Assembly: GCA_051011575.1 (NCBI GenBank)
Contig: JBPCTR010000161.1
Coordinates: forward strand, 1 to 20,342
Origin: SHLQ01 sp051011575
GTDB lineage: Bacteria; Actinomycetota; Acidimicrobiia; Acidimicrobiales; SHLQ01
Direction of reading: 5' to 3'
DNA: 20,342 bases
The position numbers and the translations under genes are program-made. Under the pieces are notes generated by a model. It was not told where the DNA came from, searched no databases, and saw only the letters and a program-made list of their open reading frames with translations. Positions 6,335-13,010 of this stretch are shown piece by piece; the first letter of the stretch is position 1, and each line of letters opens with the position of its first letter.

Positions 6335-6751
6335 TCAGCCGTTTCCGGCGTGATGGGCCACGCCGTGGGGGAGTTGGTTGTGAGGCTGGGCTTCGTCGGC
6401 GAACCACACCTCGTGAATGATGAGACCCGACGGGTCGTCGAGCGTACCGACCATGACGCTGGTGGATTCGGGCCGTTCCGACGGATGGAAGACCAGGGTG
6501 CTGCCACAAGACCTGCAGAAGCCATATCTGGCGTAGCCGAGGTCGTGCCACTGGAAGGCCTCGGTGGGCGAGTCGATCCGGAGGTCGGCCGTGTCGGCTC
6601 GCACGGCCGCCACGTAGTTTCCCGAAAGGCGCCGGCAGTTCTCGCAGTGACACTGGAGCACGTGGTCCGAGATGCGCTCGGCGGTGTAGGACACGGCGCC
6701 ACACAGGCACTTTCCCGTGCGGCCTGTACGTGGTCCGACGTCGCTCGCCAT
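6335..6751 (-). CDS. GFA family (glutathione-dependent formaldehyde-activating enzyme-like) zinc protein
   Basis: A 138-residue protein of the GFA/CENP-V fold. Its zinc-binding Cys are visible as CLCGAVSY (residues about 14-21), CHCENCRRLSG (about 33-43) and FCRSCGSTLVF (about 79-89), in the usual order and spacing. Family members are annotated by similarity to the formaldehyde-activating enzyme Gfa, but most have no proven activity. The open frame reaches 6943; the ATG at 6751 is chosen because the conserved domain begins there and TAGGCT (6765-6760) ends 8 nt upstream with no Shine-Dalgarno. It is divergent from the oxygenase gene at 6801 across 49 bp, and its stop directly abuts the stop of the 79-aa peptide gene. 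Confidence 0.88.
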   Translation of the reverse strand: MASDVGPRTGRTGKCLCGAVSYTAERISDHVLQCHCENCRRLSGNYVAAVRADTADLRIDSPTEAFQWHDLGYARYGFCRSCGSTLVFHPSERPESTSVMVGTLDDPSGLIIHEVWFADEAQPHNQLPHGVAHHAGNG

Positions 6752-6759
6752 GCCGCCGG

Positions 6760-6794
6760 AGCCTATCTGCGCTGCTCGATGCAGTTGATACGGT
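6760..6794. promoter_or_regulatory. Back-to-back leaderless -10 elements
   Basis: TAGGCT on the minus strand (6765-6760) ends 8 nt before the GFA start, and TACGGT on the plus strand (6789-6794) ends 6 nt before the oxygenase ATG. The two divergent genes share a 49-bp gap. Confidence 0.45.
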
Positions 6795-6800
6795 TCGGGG

Positions 6801-7859
6801 ATGTCCGTGATCGATCCTTCACGAACCGAACTGCCCGTGCTCGACGTTGCGGCATTTCGAGCTGATCCGTCGAGCCCGGAAGCTTCTCGGTTCGTCGACG
6901 AATTGCGGGCCGCCTGCCACGGCCCAGGGTTCGTGTACCTCACCGGACACGGGATCGATCCGGCGCTCGAGGACGGGTTGTGGTCGGCGAGCCGCGCATT
7001 CTTCCAGCTGTCCGAGGACGAGCGCAGGTCGCTTGCGATTGTGAACTCACCGGCCTTCCGGGGCTACACGATCCTCGGCGACGAACGCACACAGGGTCGT
7101 TCGGATTGGCGAGATCAGATCGATCTGGGACCAGAGCAGGACGCACCGCCGGCCGGGTCGACCGGTCCCGCGTGGTTGCGATTGCGCGGCCCGAACCAGT
7201 GGCCGCCAAGCCTGCCCTCCATGAAGCCCGCCGTGCTCGATTGGATGCACGCGATGGACGCGCTCGGGCTCACCATGTTGCGGGCTCTGGCGGTTGGGCT
7301 CGGTCAGCCGATCGCCCGCTTCGACGCCGATTTCACGCCCGAATCCGACGTGCACCTCAAGATCATTCGCTATCCGGCACAGCAGGCCGAGGCCGATACG
7401 GGGCAGGGCGTGGGGCTTCATCACGACTCGGGGCTTCTCAGCTTCATTCTCCAGGACGACGTTGGTGGGTTGAAGGTGCAGCTGGGGGATCGACTTGTCG
7501 ACGCCGAGCCGATTCCCGGCACATACGTGATGAACCTGGGCGAGATGTTGCAGACGGCGACCTCTGGGTATCTGCGGGCCACACCCCACATGGTCGAGAG
7601 CCCTCCGCCCGGAGTGGAGCGGCTGTCGGTGGCGTACTTCTACAACCCTCGCTTCGAGAGCACGTTCGAGCCGCTTCAGTTGCCGCTCGAATTGGCCGCC
7701 GAGGCGCCCGGCGGCGAGCACGGAATGATCGACGATCCGGTGCACTCGTTGTTCGGCGAGAACAACCTGAAGATCCGGTTGCGGGCCCACCCCGATGTGG
7801 CGGCCCGCCACTATGCCGACGTCACAAGGGCGAACGTAGCCCTGGACAGCGGGGATTAG
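6801..7859 (+). CDS. Isopenicillin N synthase-like Fe(II)/2-oxoglutarate dioxygenase
   Basis: A 352-residue complete enzyme. The N-terminal DIOX_N region (about 10-125) contains GPGFVYLTGHGI. The catalytic jelly roll carries H207-x-D209 (LHHDSG), distal H263 (RATPHMV) and R274-x-S276 (ERLSVAYFYNP) for 2-oxoglutarate. Length and motif spacing fit the IPNS/gibberellin-oxidase-type family. The substrate is unknown. It has a paralogue-like relative at the left edge of the window and lies tail-to-tail with a PhyH-type oxygenase, with the two stop codons overlapping. The start is supported by the -10-like TACGGT 6 nt upstream. Confidence 0.92.
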   Translation: MSVIDPSRTELPVLDVAAFRADPSSPEASRFVDELRAACHGPGFVYLTGHGIDPALEDGLWSASRAFFQLSEDERRSLAIVNSPAFRGYTILGDERTQGRSDWRDQIDLGPEQDAPPAGSTGPAWLRLRGPNQWPPSLPSMKPAVLDWMHAMDALGLTMLRALAVGLGQPIARFDADFTPESDVHLKIIRYPAQQAEADTGQGVGLHHDSGLLSFILQDDVGGLKVQLGDRLVDAEPIPGTYVMNLGEMLQTATSGYLRATPHMVESPPPGVERLSVAYFYNPRFESTFEPLQLPLELAAEAPGGEHGMIDDPVHSLFGENNLKIRLRAHPDVAARHYADVTRANVALDSGD

Positions 7860-8650
7860 TTGCTGGCGCTGCCGAAGAGCGTGGGAAACCAGTCTTCGCG
7901 GAGACGCTGGCCGGCGACCATGTCGTGACCCGGGAAAGGCGGCGACGTGCGGCCGGGTCGTTCGACATAGCGGGCGTCATCGCCCACGAAACGAAGCGAG
8001 AACGCCCGACGTCGTGATGAGGACTCGTTGGCGCGAGCACCATGAAGTGTTCGGTAATGAAACGCCACCGCATCGCCGGGTTGCATCGCCCATTCGACGA
8101 TCTCCATGCCTTCGGCATCCGGGTCGGGGAGTGGCATCCAGTCGTCGGGGTTCGGGTAGAAGGAGTCATCGTCGATCCAGCTCACCGGGAGCACCTGCTT
8201 CGGCCACCTATGGGAACCGGCTACGCATCGGATCGTCGCGGCGTCGACGGGATCGATCGGACACCAAAAGCTGATGGTCTGTTCACCTTCCACGAAGTAG
8301 TACGGCGAATCCTGGTGCCAGGGCGTGGCTCGCGAGGTTCCGGGTTCCTTCACGAGTACGTGGTCGTGGAAGAGCTGGGCTGAGTCAGATCGCATGAGTT
8401 GGGCGGCAGCGGACGATGCGGTGGATTGTCGGACGACACGTTCGAACTCCGGGATCCGCTGCCAATTGCAGTAGTCGTCGAAGAATCGCCCAGTGTCGCC
8501 GTCTCGAATGTTCTCGGCGCCGTACGGACCCGGTTCGGCCATGTTGGTCTCGATCCCAGCCGCGATTGTGTCGACCCAGTCGGCGAACAGGCCCGGAATG
8601 AGGACGGCGCCGTCCCGTTCGAAAGCTTCGATCTGTGCGTCGCTGATCAC
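7856..8650 (-). CDS. Phytanoyl-CoA dioxygenase (PhyH) family oxygenase
   Basis: A 264-residue Fe(II)/2OG oxygenase of the PhyH family, beginning with the typical ISDAQIEAFERDGAVLIPGL. The iron ligands are H112 and D114 (TPWHQDSPYY) and distal H203 (YRTLHGARAN), with the 2-oxoglutarate Arg in RRRAFSLRF shortly after. Relatives hydroxylate lipids, secondary metabolites or osmolytes such as ectoine; nothing nearby names the substrate. The start is GTG at 8650, matching the family N-terminus; the preceding CATCAT, 6 nt away, could be its -10. The stop overlaps that of the convergent IPNS-like oxygenase by 4 bases. Confidence 0.9.
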   Translation of the reverse strand: MISDAQIEAFERDGAVLIPGLFADWVDTIAAGIETNMAEPGPYGAENIRDGDTGRFFDDYCNWQRIPEFERVVRQSTASSAAAQLMRSDSAQLFHDHVLVKEPGTSRATPWHQDSPYYFVEGEQTISFWCPIDPVDAATIRCVAGSHRWPKQVLPVSWIDDDSFYPNPDDWMPLPDPDAEGMEIVEWAMQPGDAVAFHYRTLHGARANESSSRRRAFSLRFVGDDARYVERPGRTSPPFPGHDMVAGQRLREDWFPTLFGSASN

Positions 8651-8713
8651 GAGGAAATGATGCCACGGCTGAGGCCCCAGGAGCTGACCGGTCGACCCGA
8701 CGAGTGAGGAAGC

Positions 8714-9325
8714 TCAGTCCCAGAGCGTCGGCGCGAACGTGACCGGCTGGGGCTCGGGGTCGTCGACCTCGACCGGCCCGCACAGGCGTTCGAGCAGACC
8801 GGCCCAGTCGAATTGTTCGCTGATCTCAGAAGCCCGCAGCTCGACCAGGCGATCGGTGTCGATGTAGTCAGGGATGATCCGGTCGAGGATCTTCTCGATG
8901 TCGTTGCGGAATTTCTCGTTCGTGCTGCGGACACCGTCGGCTTTCAGCGAGACGTCGGGCCGGAGCCGCACGAACATGTCGTACGTGTCCGACCACTTGC
9001 GGACGAGCGGTTTCACATCGAAGGGGTCCCTGCCGCCCGTGACGCGGAGGAAGTATGCGAAATTGTCGATCACGGCGCGATCGGTGACGAGCACGTCGGC
9101 CCGAGTGCGCAGCTCCAGTTCCTGTTGGATCTGCGTGACGATCGCCCAGAGCTGAGCCTCGGCAGTTGCGCCTTCGTTGAGGCCGAGAGGACTGAACCGC
9201 ACCACCTCTCGGCCCACCTCGACGCTCCGGCCGCTGCGACCCACCGCTCCGGCGAAGGAGTGCACCGCGTTCGTCTTGCGCACCGAGTGCGACCCGATGA
9301 AAGCGATCTTTCGAGACGATGCCAT
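8714..9325 (-). CDS. AAA_28/NadR-like P-loop protein with altered Walker A
   Basis: A 203-residue protein with a P-loop kinase-like fold. IAFIGSHSVRKTNAV (residues 7-21) occupies the Walker A position but reads GSHSVRKT: the Gly before the catalytic Lys is Arg (R16), with K17 and T18 kept. VLVTDRAVIDNFAYF (about 78-92) resembles the Walker B/DRSPIDNLAY segment of AAA_28 and NadR-type kinases. The C-terminal part (IIPDYIDTDRLVEL) matches the end of that domain. Function is unknown; nucleotide or metabolite kinase activity is possible, but the Arg substitution makes ordinary ATP binding uncertain. TAGGTT ends 8 nt before the ATG, suggesting its own leaderless promoter. Confidence 0.75.
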   Translation of the reverse strand: MASSRKIAFIGSHSVRKTNAVHSFAGAVGRSGRSVEVGREVVRFSPLGLNEGATAEAQLWAIVTQIQQELELRTRADVLVTDRAVIDNFAYFLRVTGGRDPFDVKPLVRKWSDTYDMFVRLRPDVSLKADGVRSTNEKFRNDIEKILDRIIPDYIDTDRLVELRASEISEQFDWAGLLERLCGPVEVDDPEPQPVTFAPTLWD

Positions 9326-9399
9326 CGATTCGGAACCTAGCCGCAGCGGGTCACCGACTCAGTCTTCAAGAGGACAACGCGATGTCGAGGTCCCGTCGA

Positions 9400-10044
9400 C
9401 TAGTCGCGGTGCTCGGCATATTCGATCACCCGGGTCATGACCTCGTCGGTCGACTTCTCGAGTGAGCCGACGTCGAACGGGGGCTGGGGGTCGTACTCGA
9501 TCATGAGCTGGCTCGCTTCGGCGGCGGTGCGGTCGAAGAGGATCTCGACGAGGCGGAGGGCCATGTCGATTCCGCTCGACACGCCGGCGGCCGTGATGAT
9601 GCGCTGGTCGAGGTGCTCCACGACCCGGTCGGGAACGGGCGTCGACCCGTGGGTCGTGAGCGTTTTGCGGGCACTCCAATGGGTGGTGGCGCTGAGCCCG
9701 TCGAGCAACCCGGCCGCCGCGAGGACCAGCGAACCGGTGCATACCGAGGTGGTGAAGGTGGTGGTCTGATGGGCGGACTGCAGCCACCCGAGAACGCGTT
9801 CGTCGGTCATGAGGACACGCGTACCCGTGCCGCCGGGGAACACGATGAGGTCGGGGCTGGGGTGGTCTTCGAATGTGCCATCCACGTGGATCGCGAGCAT
9901 CCCGTTGTCGGACCGCACCGGGCCCAGTTCGTGGCCGATGAAGGTGATATCCACGTCAGGGATTCGTTGCAGCACTTCGTATGGACCGATGCCGTCGAGT
10001 GCGGTGAACTGGGGAAACAGGGGAATGACGGTCTGGATGCTCAT
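9400..10044 (-). CDS. DJ-1/PfpI family protein (isocyanide hydratase-like)
   Basis: A 214-residue single-domain DJ-1/PfpI protein. The nucleophile elbow TTSVCTGSLVLAAAGLLDG places the conserved Cys at C102, and ALDGIGPYEVL, LIVFPGGTGT and ATTHWSARK are the pattern of the cyclohexyl-isocyanide hydratase-like subgroup; activity is not proven. The ATG at 10044 overlaps the stop of the GlxA-type regulator gene (ATGA) and has AGGAAG upstream, so translation is coupled to the regulator. The regulator carries its own DJ-1 domain, so the operon encodes two versions of the same fold, one as a probable ligand sensor and one as a probable enzyme. An in-frame extension to 10155 lies inside the upstream gene and is rejected. 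Confidence 0.9.
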   Translation of the reverse strand: MSIQTVIPLFPQFTALDGIGPYEVLQRIPDVDITFIGHELGPVRSDNGMLAIHVDGTFEDHPSPDLIVFPGGTGTRVLMTDERVLGWLQSAHQTTTFTTSVCTGSLVLAAAGLLDGLSATTHWSARKTLTTHGSTPVPDRVVEHLDQRIITAAGVSSGIDMALRLVEILFDRTAAEASQLMIEYDPQPPFDVGSLEKSTDEVMTRVIEYAEHRD

Positions 10045-11060
10045 GTGACTTCCTGGGTTGATCGGTGGTTGAACCGCTGGCGATAGCCCTCGGGGGACAC
10101 GCCGAGATGGCGGTGGAGGGATCGGCGAAGTGTCTCGGCCGTGCCGAACCCACAACGCTGTGCGATCGCGGCAACGGTGTCGCTCGACCGCTCCAATTCG
10201 TGGCGGGCAGCGTCGACGCGGATGCGGGCCACGAACTTGGCGGGGGGCATGCCGACCTCGGTGGTGAATCTGCGGACGAAGTGGCGCTCGCTCATCGCCA
10301 CCCGCTCGGCGAGGGATGCGACGCGCAGGTCGGTCCCGGGCTCCTCGATGATGATGTTCTGCGCGACCTGAATCGGTCCGGGTGCTGCCTGGCGAATCCA
10401 GGTCGGCGAGGCGAACTGCGACTGTCCGCCCGGGCGACGCAGATACATGACCAACCAGCGCGCCACGGTCTGGGCCACATCGGTGCTGTGGTCGTGTTCG
10501 ACGAGTGCGAGCGAGAGGTCGATGCCCGCGGTCACGCCTGCTGATGACCAGACATCTCGATCGCTACCGGGGCTGTGAATGAAGATGGGGTCGTGATCGA
10601 CGCTGAGGTCGGGATGCAGCTCGGCGAGACGAGCGGAGCGTGCCCAATGGGTGGTCACGGTATGGCCTGCGAGCGTACCGGCCGCCGCCGCCAGGTAGGT
10701 GCCGGAACAGACGGTGACCAAGCGGTCGCTTCGCTCGACCAGCCGGGCGATCTGATCGATGAACGGGCGGTTGTCGCGATGACGCATGACCGAGAAGCCA
10801 CCAGGAATGACGAGTGTGTCGATTCGTTCGCGACCGATGCTTGTGAATGGATCGGTGTCGATTCTCACGCTGCTCTCAGTTGCAACGATCCCGCCGTCGG
10901 GTGACACGACGGTGACGTCGTAGATGGTCGCTTCGGAACCCTCGGCTCGGAGTACTTCGTTCGCACCCGAAAAGACCTCGGCGGGTCCGGAGACGTCGAG
11001 TGATTGCACCCCGTCGTAGGTGAGGATCACAACCCGATGTGCCGGGCGAGCGGTAGCCAT
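10041..11060 (-). CDS. GlxA-type transcriptional regulator (DJ-1/PfpI domain plus AraC HTH)
   Basis: A 339-residue regulator. Residues about 1-185 form a DJ-1/PfpI domain (VILTYDGVQSLDVSGPAEVF at the start, DTLVIPGGF, and the Cys elbow VTVCSGTYLAAAAGTL). Residues about 230-330 form an AraC-type double helix-turn-helix (SLAERVAMSERHFVRRF ... AAIAQRCGFGTAETLRRSLHRHLGVSPEGYRQRF). In this family the N-terminal domain senses a ligand and the HTH activates or represses nearby genes, here most likely the coupled PfpI gene. It heads the operon, and its promoter (11067-11096) contains a short palindrome that could be the target of self-regulation. Confidence 0.94.
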   Translation of the reverse strand: MATARPAHRVVILTYDGVQSLDVSGPAEVFSGANEVLRAEGSEATIYDVTVVSPDGGIVATESSVRIDTDPFTSIGRERIDTLVIPGGFSVMRHRDNRPFIDQIARLVERSDRLVTVCSGTYLAAAAGTLAGHTVTTHWARSARLAELHPDLSVDHDPIFIHSPGSDRDVWSSAGVTAGIDLSLALVEHDHSTDVAQTVARWLVMYLRRPGGQSQFASPTWIRQAAPGPIQVAQNIIIEEPGTDLRVASLAERVAMSERHFVRRFTTEVGMPPAKFVARIRVDAARHELERSSDTVAAIAQRCGFGTAETLRRSLHRHLGVSPEGYRQRFNHRSTQEVT

Positions 11061-11066
11061 GGGTCA

Positions 11067-11102
11067 GATAGTGCGACCTGCGAGGCGTGGCGTCAATGAC
11101 GC
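11067..11102 (-). promoter_or_regulatory. Promoter of the glxA-like/PfpI operon with overlapping palindrome
   Basis: On the minus strand TTGACG (11096-11091), an 18-bp spacer and ACTATC (11072-11067) form a promoter whose -10 ends 6 nt before the ATG at 11060; there is no Shine-Dalgarno. GCGTC-AAT-GACGC (11090-11102), a perfect 5-bp inverted repeat, covers the -35, the place for a repressor or activator to act. Confidence 0.5.
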
Positions 11103-11140
11103 TATCTCCACCATTTCCGCCAACCGTTCGAGGATACGGG

Positions 11141-11596
11141 TCAGGCGTTGCTGGGACCGGTCATCGGGATGGGCGCGCCCGTCTCCACCAGGGTCTTCAG
11201 GTTGGAGATGATGTACGGAAAGCCGCCGGCGAAGTCGAGGTGGGTTTTGCCGCCCTCTTCGATGTCCCATGTCTCCACGGTCAGCTTGGTGGCACCGCCC
11301 GCCTCTTCGACCAGCCACACCTCCCGCGCTGGACCTTCGGCGGTGAGTTCGGGATCCCACAGCGGGAGAAACGTCATCTCGAGCCGAGCGCCCGGCTCGA
11401 TGGCGATGACCTCGCCCTCCGACGCCTTGGTGCCGTCGGGAAACGTATAGGTAACGGGGTCGCCCGGCTCGAACGACGACTCGATGCGCGTTCCGTAGAA
11501 GTACTGCACGGTCATGTCGCCGTTGGTGATTGCATCCCACACGGCGGCGGTGGGGGCGTTGATGAACGACTCGTACACGTGAATGGGTTTGGTCAT
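11141..11596 (-). CDS. SRPBCC/AHSA1-type START-like protein
   Basis: A 151-residue protein of the activator-of-Hsp90-ATPase-like (AHSA1) SRPBCC superfamily. It opens PIHVYESFINAPTAAVWDAITNGD, has TRIESSFEPGDPVTYTF and LEMTFLPLWDP in the middle, and ends with the long helix region GGFPYIISNLKTLVET. Such proteins hold a hydrophobic ligand in a helix-grip cavity; no ligand is known here. The ATG at 11596 overlaps the arsR stop (ATGA) and has GAGGAA upstream, so it is the second cistron of an ArsR-SRPBCC operon, a pairing common in actinobacteria. A longer in-frame reading to 11818 lies within arsR and is rejected. Confidence 0.9.
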   Translation of the reverse strand: MTKPIHVYESFINAPTAAVWDAITNGDMTVQYFYGTRIESSFEPGDPVTYTFPDGTKASEGEVIAIEPGARLEMTFLPLWDPELTAEGPAREVWLVEEAGGATKLTVETWDIEEGGKTHLDFAGGFPYIISNLKTLVETGAPIPMTGPSNA

Positions 11597-11910
11597 GGCT
11601 TCCTCTTCTCGGCTCGGACCTCGACGGCGGCGACTCGCTCGACCACCGTCGCGGTGTACTTCGAGATCCAACGGGTGTGAATCTTCTGGATGGGCATTGG
11701 GTTCAGGTAGTGGTGTTTGTTGCGACCGACCTTGCGGCTCGCGACGAGGCCGGCCTCCTCGAGAATCTTGAGGTGGCTCATGACGCCGAAGCGGGTCATG
11801 TCCGGGAGGTGCTCGCACAGCTCGGTGAGCGTCTGCCCGTCGCGGGCCTTCAGTCGATCCATGAGCAGCCGCCGACTCGGATCGCTGATCGCTTTGAAGA
11901 CGTCGTCCAC
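11593..11910 (-). CDS. ArsR-family winged-helix repressor
   Basis: A 105-residue regulator: DDVFKAISDPSRRLLMDRLK, the recognition-helix region HLPDMTRFGVMSHLKILEEAGLV, and the wing SRKVGRNKHHYLN. The Cys pairs of metal-sensing ArsR proteins are absent (a single Cys in ELCEHL), so it is more like the SRPBCC-linked non-metal group. The frame opens at a GTG at 11940, but that codon lies inside the promoter palindrome. GTG at 11910 sits 7 nt after a TATTAC -10 and directly precedes the conserved domain, so a leaderless start there is chosen. It overlaps the SRPBCC gene by 4 bases and probably represses both genes through the palindrome at 11925-11940. Confidence 0.88.
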   Translation of the reverse strand: MDDVFKAISDPSRRLLMDRLKARDGQTLTELCEHLPDMTRFGVMSHLKILEEAGLVASRKVGRNKHHYLNPMPIQKIHTRWISKYTATVVERVAAVEVRAEKRKP

Positions 11911-11917
11911 GTTCTCA

Positions 11918-11947
11918 GTAATACGTGACCAAATGGTCACATGTCAA
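11918..11947 (-). promoter_or_regulatory. arsR promoter with operator palindrome in the spacer
   Basis: On the minus strand TTGACA (11947-11942), perfect for a -35, is followed by an 18-bp spacer and TATTAC (11923-11918). The spacer contains the inverted repeat GTGACC-ATTT-GGTCAC (16 bp, 11925-11940). A protein bound there would block polymerase, the usual ArsR autorepression arrangement. AATACGTG also occurs twice (11920-11927 and 11946-11953), 26 bp apart. Confidence 0.75.
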
Positions 11948-11966
11948 TACGTGCGGCGGGATCGGG

Positions 11967-12377
11967 TCAGTGGGAGGAGCCGAGCGCGAGGATGTTGCCT
12001 TCGGAATCCTTGAACCAGGCGGTCTTCTCGCCGTCGGGAAACACCAACGCGGTTCCGTCCCAGAAGGGTTCGGGCTCGTCCTCGTCGTCGGAACCGAAGT
12101 TTCCTTCGATCGGGTAGATCTCGAACTCGACCCCGTTGGCGAGAAGTTGCCGGTGGATCAGGTCGAAGTGGTCGGTCACGAGCCGCGCGGCCGTGGCCAG
12201 GTTCCCCCCGGCATGCCGCGACTCGTACACACCGAACACGGCGGTGCCGGTGTCGTAGAGCAGTTCGTCGTCGCCCGCGTCGGCGTCGACGGGTACCAGA
12301 CCGAGCTTCTCCTCATACCAGGCGCGGGCGCGCTCGATGTCGATTGCTGGGAGCTGGGGATGAATGGTGTAGCGCAT
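11967..12377 (-). CDS. VOC/glyoxalase superfamily protein
   Basis: A 136-residue protein with the vicinal-oxygen-chelate layout: PAIDIERARAWYEEKLGL at the N-terminus, LLYDTGTAVFGVYES, and the C-terminal FPDGEKTAWFKDSEGNILAL. The usual metal-ligand Glu of the last strand pair is not in the standard position as far as I can tell, so it may be a binding protein rather than a metal enzyme. The ATG at 12377 has GGGAGG about 5 nt upstream, an unusually good Shine-Dalgarno here for a first gene. It lies upstream of arsR on the same strand, but arsR has its own promoter in the 56-bp gap. Confidence 0.85.
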   Translation of the reverse strand: MRYTIHPQLPAIDIERARAWYEEKLGLVPVDADAGDDELLYDTGTAVFGVYESRHAGGNLATAARLVTDHFDLIHRQLLANGVEFEIYPIEGNFGSDDEDEPEPFWDGTALVFPDGEKTAWFKDSEGNILALGSSH

Positions 12378-12448
12378 GAGAACCTCCCTGAACCAAACGT
12401 AGTGCGACTCGACAACGTGACGCGGGGAAGGGGTGGAGGGCCCGGACC

Positions 12449-12454
12449 TAGAGT
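12449..12454 (+). promoter_or_regulatory. Leaderless -10 element of the FMN split-barrel gene
   Basis: TAGAGT ends 6 nt before the ATG at 12461, with no Shine-Dalgarno. This spacing favours the ATG over the in-frame GTG at 12455, which would touch the -10. Confidence 0.5.
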
Positions 12455-12460
12455 GTGGTC

Positions 12461-12976
12461 ATGAGCGACCCAATCGTTGATCGACCCATCCTTCCGGAGG
12501 GTTACGGCACCCCCGAGTCCGCGGAGGGGCTGCTCAAATGGGAAGCGGTGGAGGAACGGTTGCAGGCCTCGCTGCACTACTGGGTCGCAACCACCCGCCC
12601 CGATGGAACACCTCATGTCGTCCCGCGCTGGGGGGTGTGGGTCGAGGGTCGATTCTGGTATGACGGCTCACCCGACACGCTTCACGTGAGGAACCTCAAA
12701 CTTGAGTCATCGTGTGTGCTTCATCTCGAGGACGGCCGGCAGGCGGTGATCGTGGAGGGGCGATCGGAACAGGCCGACCCACCCGGCGCTGCTTTCGGCG
12801 GCACACTCTCGGACGCCTTCGGCGAAAAGTACGGGAAGCACGGATACGAGCCCGGTCCCGACAGTTGGGACGGCCCCGACAGTGGGGGATTGCGGGTGCT
12901 CACCCCGGCGAAGGCGATGGCCTGGTTCGAGTTTCCCACCGACATGACCCGCTTCCGGTTTCCACCCGCCTCGTAG
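12461..12976 (+). CDS. Pyridoxamine 5'-phosphate oxidase-like FMN/F420 split-barrel protein
   Basis: A 171-residue flavin-binding split-barrel protein. HYWVATTRPDGTPHVVPRWGVWVEGRFWYDG (residues about 36-66) is the diagnostic strand pattern, followed by RNLKLESSCVLHLEDGRQAVIVEG. A C-terminal segment (LTPAKAMAWFEFPTDMTRFRF) is common to the actinobacterial pyridoxamine-oxidase-like group. It may use FMN or F420; substrate unknown. Transcription is probably leaderless. The choline-kinase-like gene follows 34 bp later with its own -10. Confidence 0.85.
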   Translation: MSDPIVDRPILPEGYGTPESAEGLLKWEAVEERLQASLHYWVATTRPDGTPHVVPRWGVWVEGRFWYDGSPDTLHVRNLKLESSCVLHLEDGRQAVIVEGRSEQADPPGAAFGGTLSDAFGEKYGKHGYEPGPDSWDGPDSGGLRVLTPAKAMAWFEFPTDMTRFRFPPAS

Positions 12977-12995
12977 CTCGTCCGACGTGGGTGGC

Positions 12996-13001
12996 TAACG
13001 T
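12996..13001 (+). promoter_or_regulatory. -10-like element of the choline-kinase-like gene
   Basis: TAACGT ends 9 nt before the ATG at 13011 and no Shine-Dalgarno is present. The wider gap allows a leader of only 2-3 nt. Confidence 0.4.
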
Positions 13002-13010
13002 CGGGGCCGC

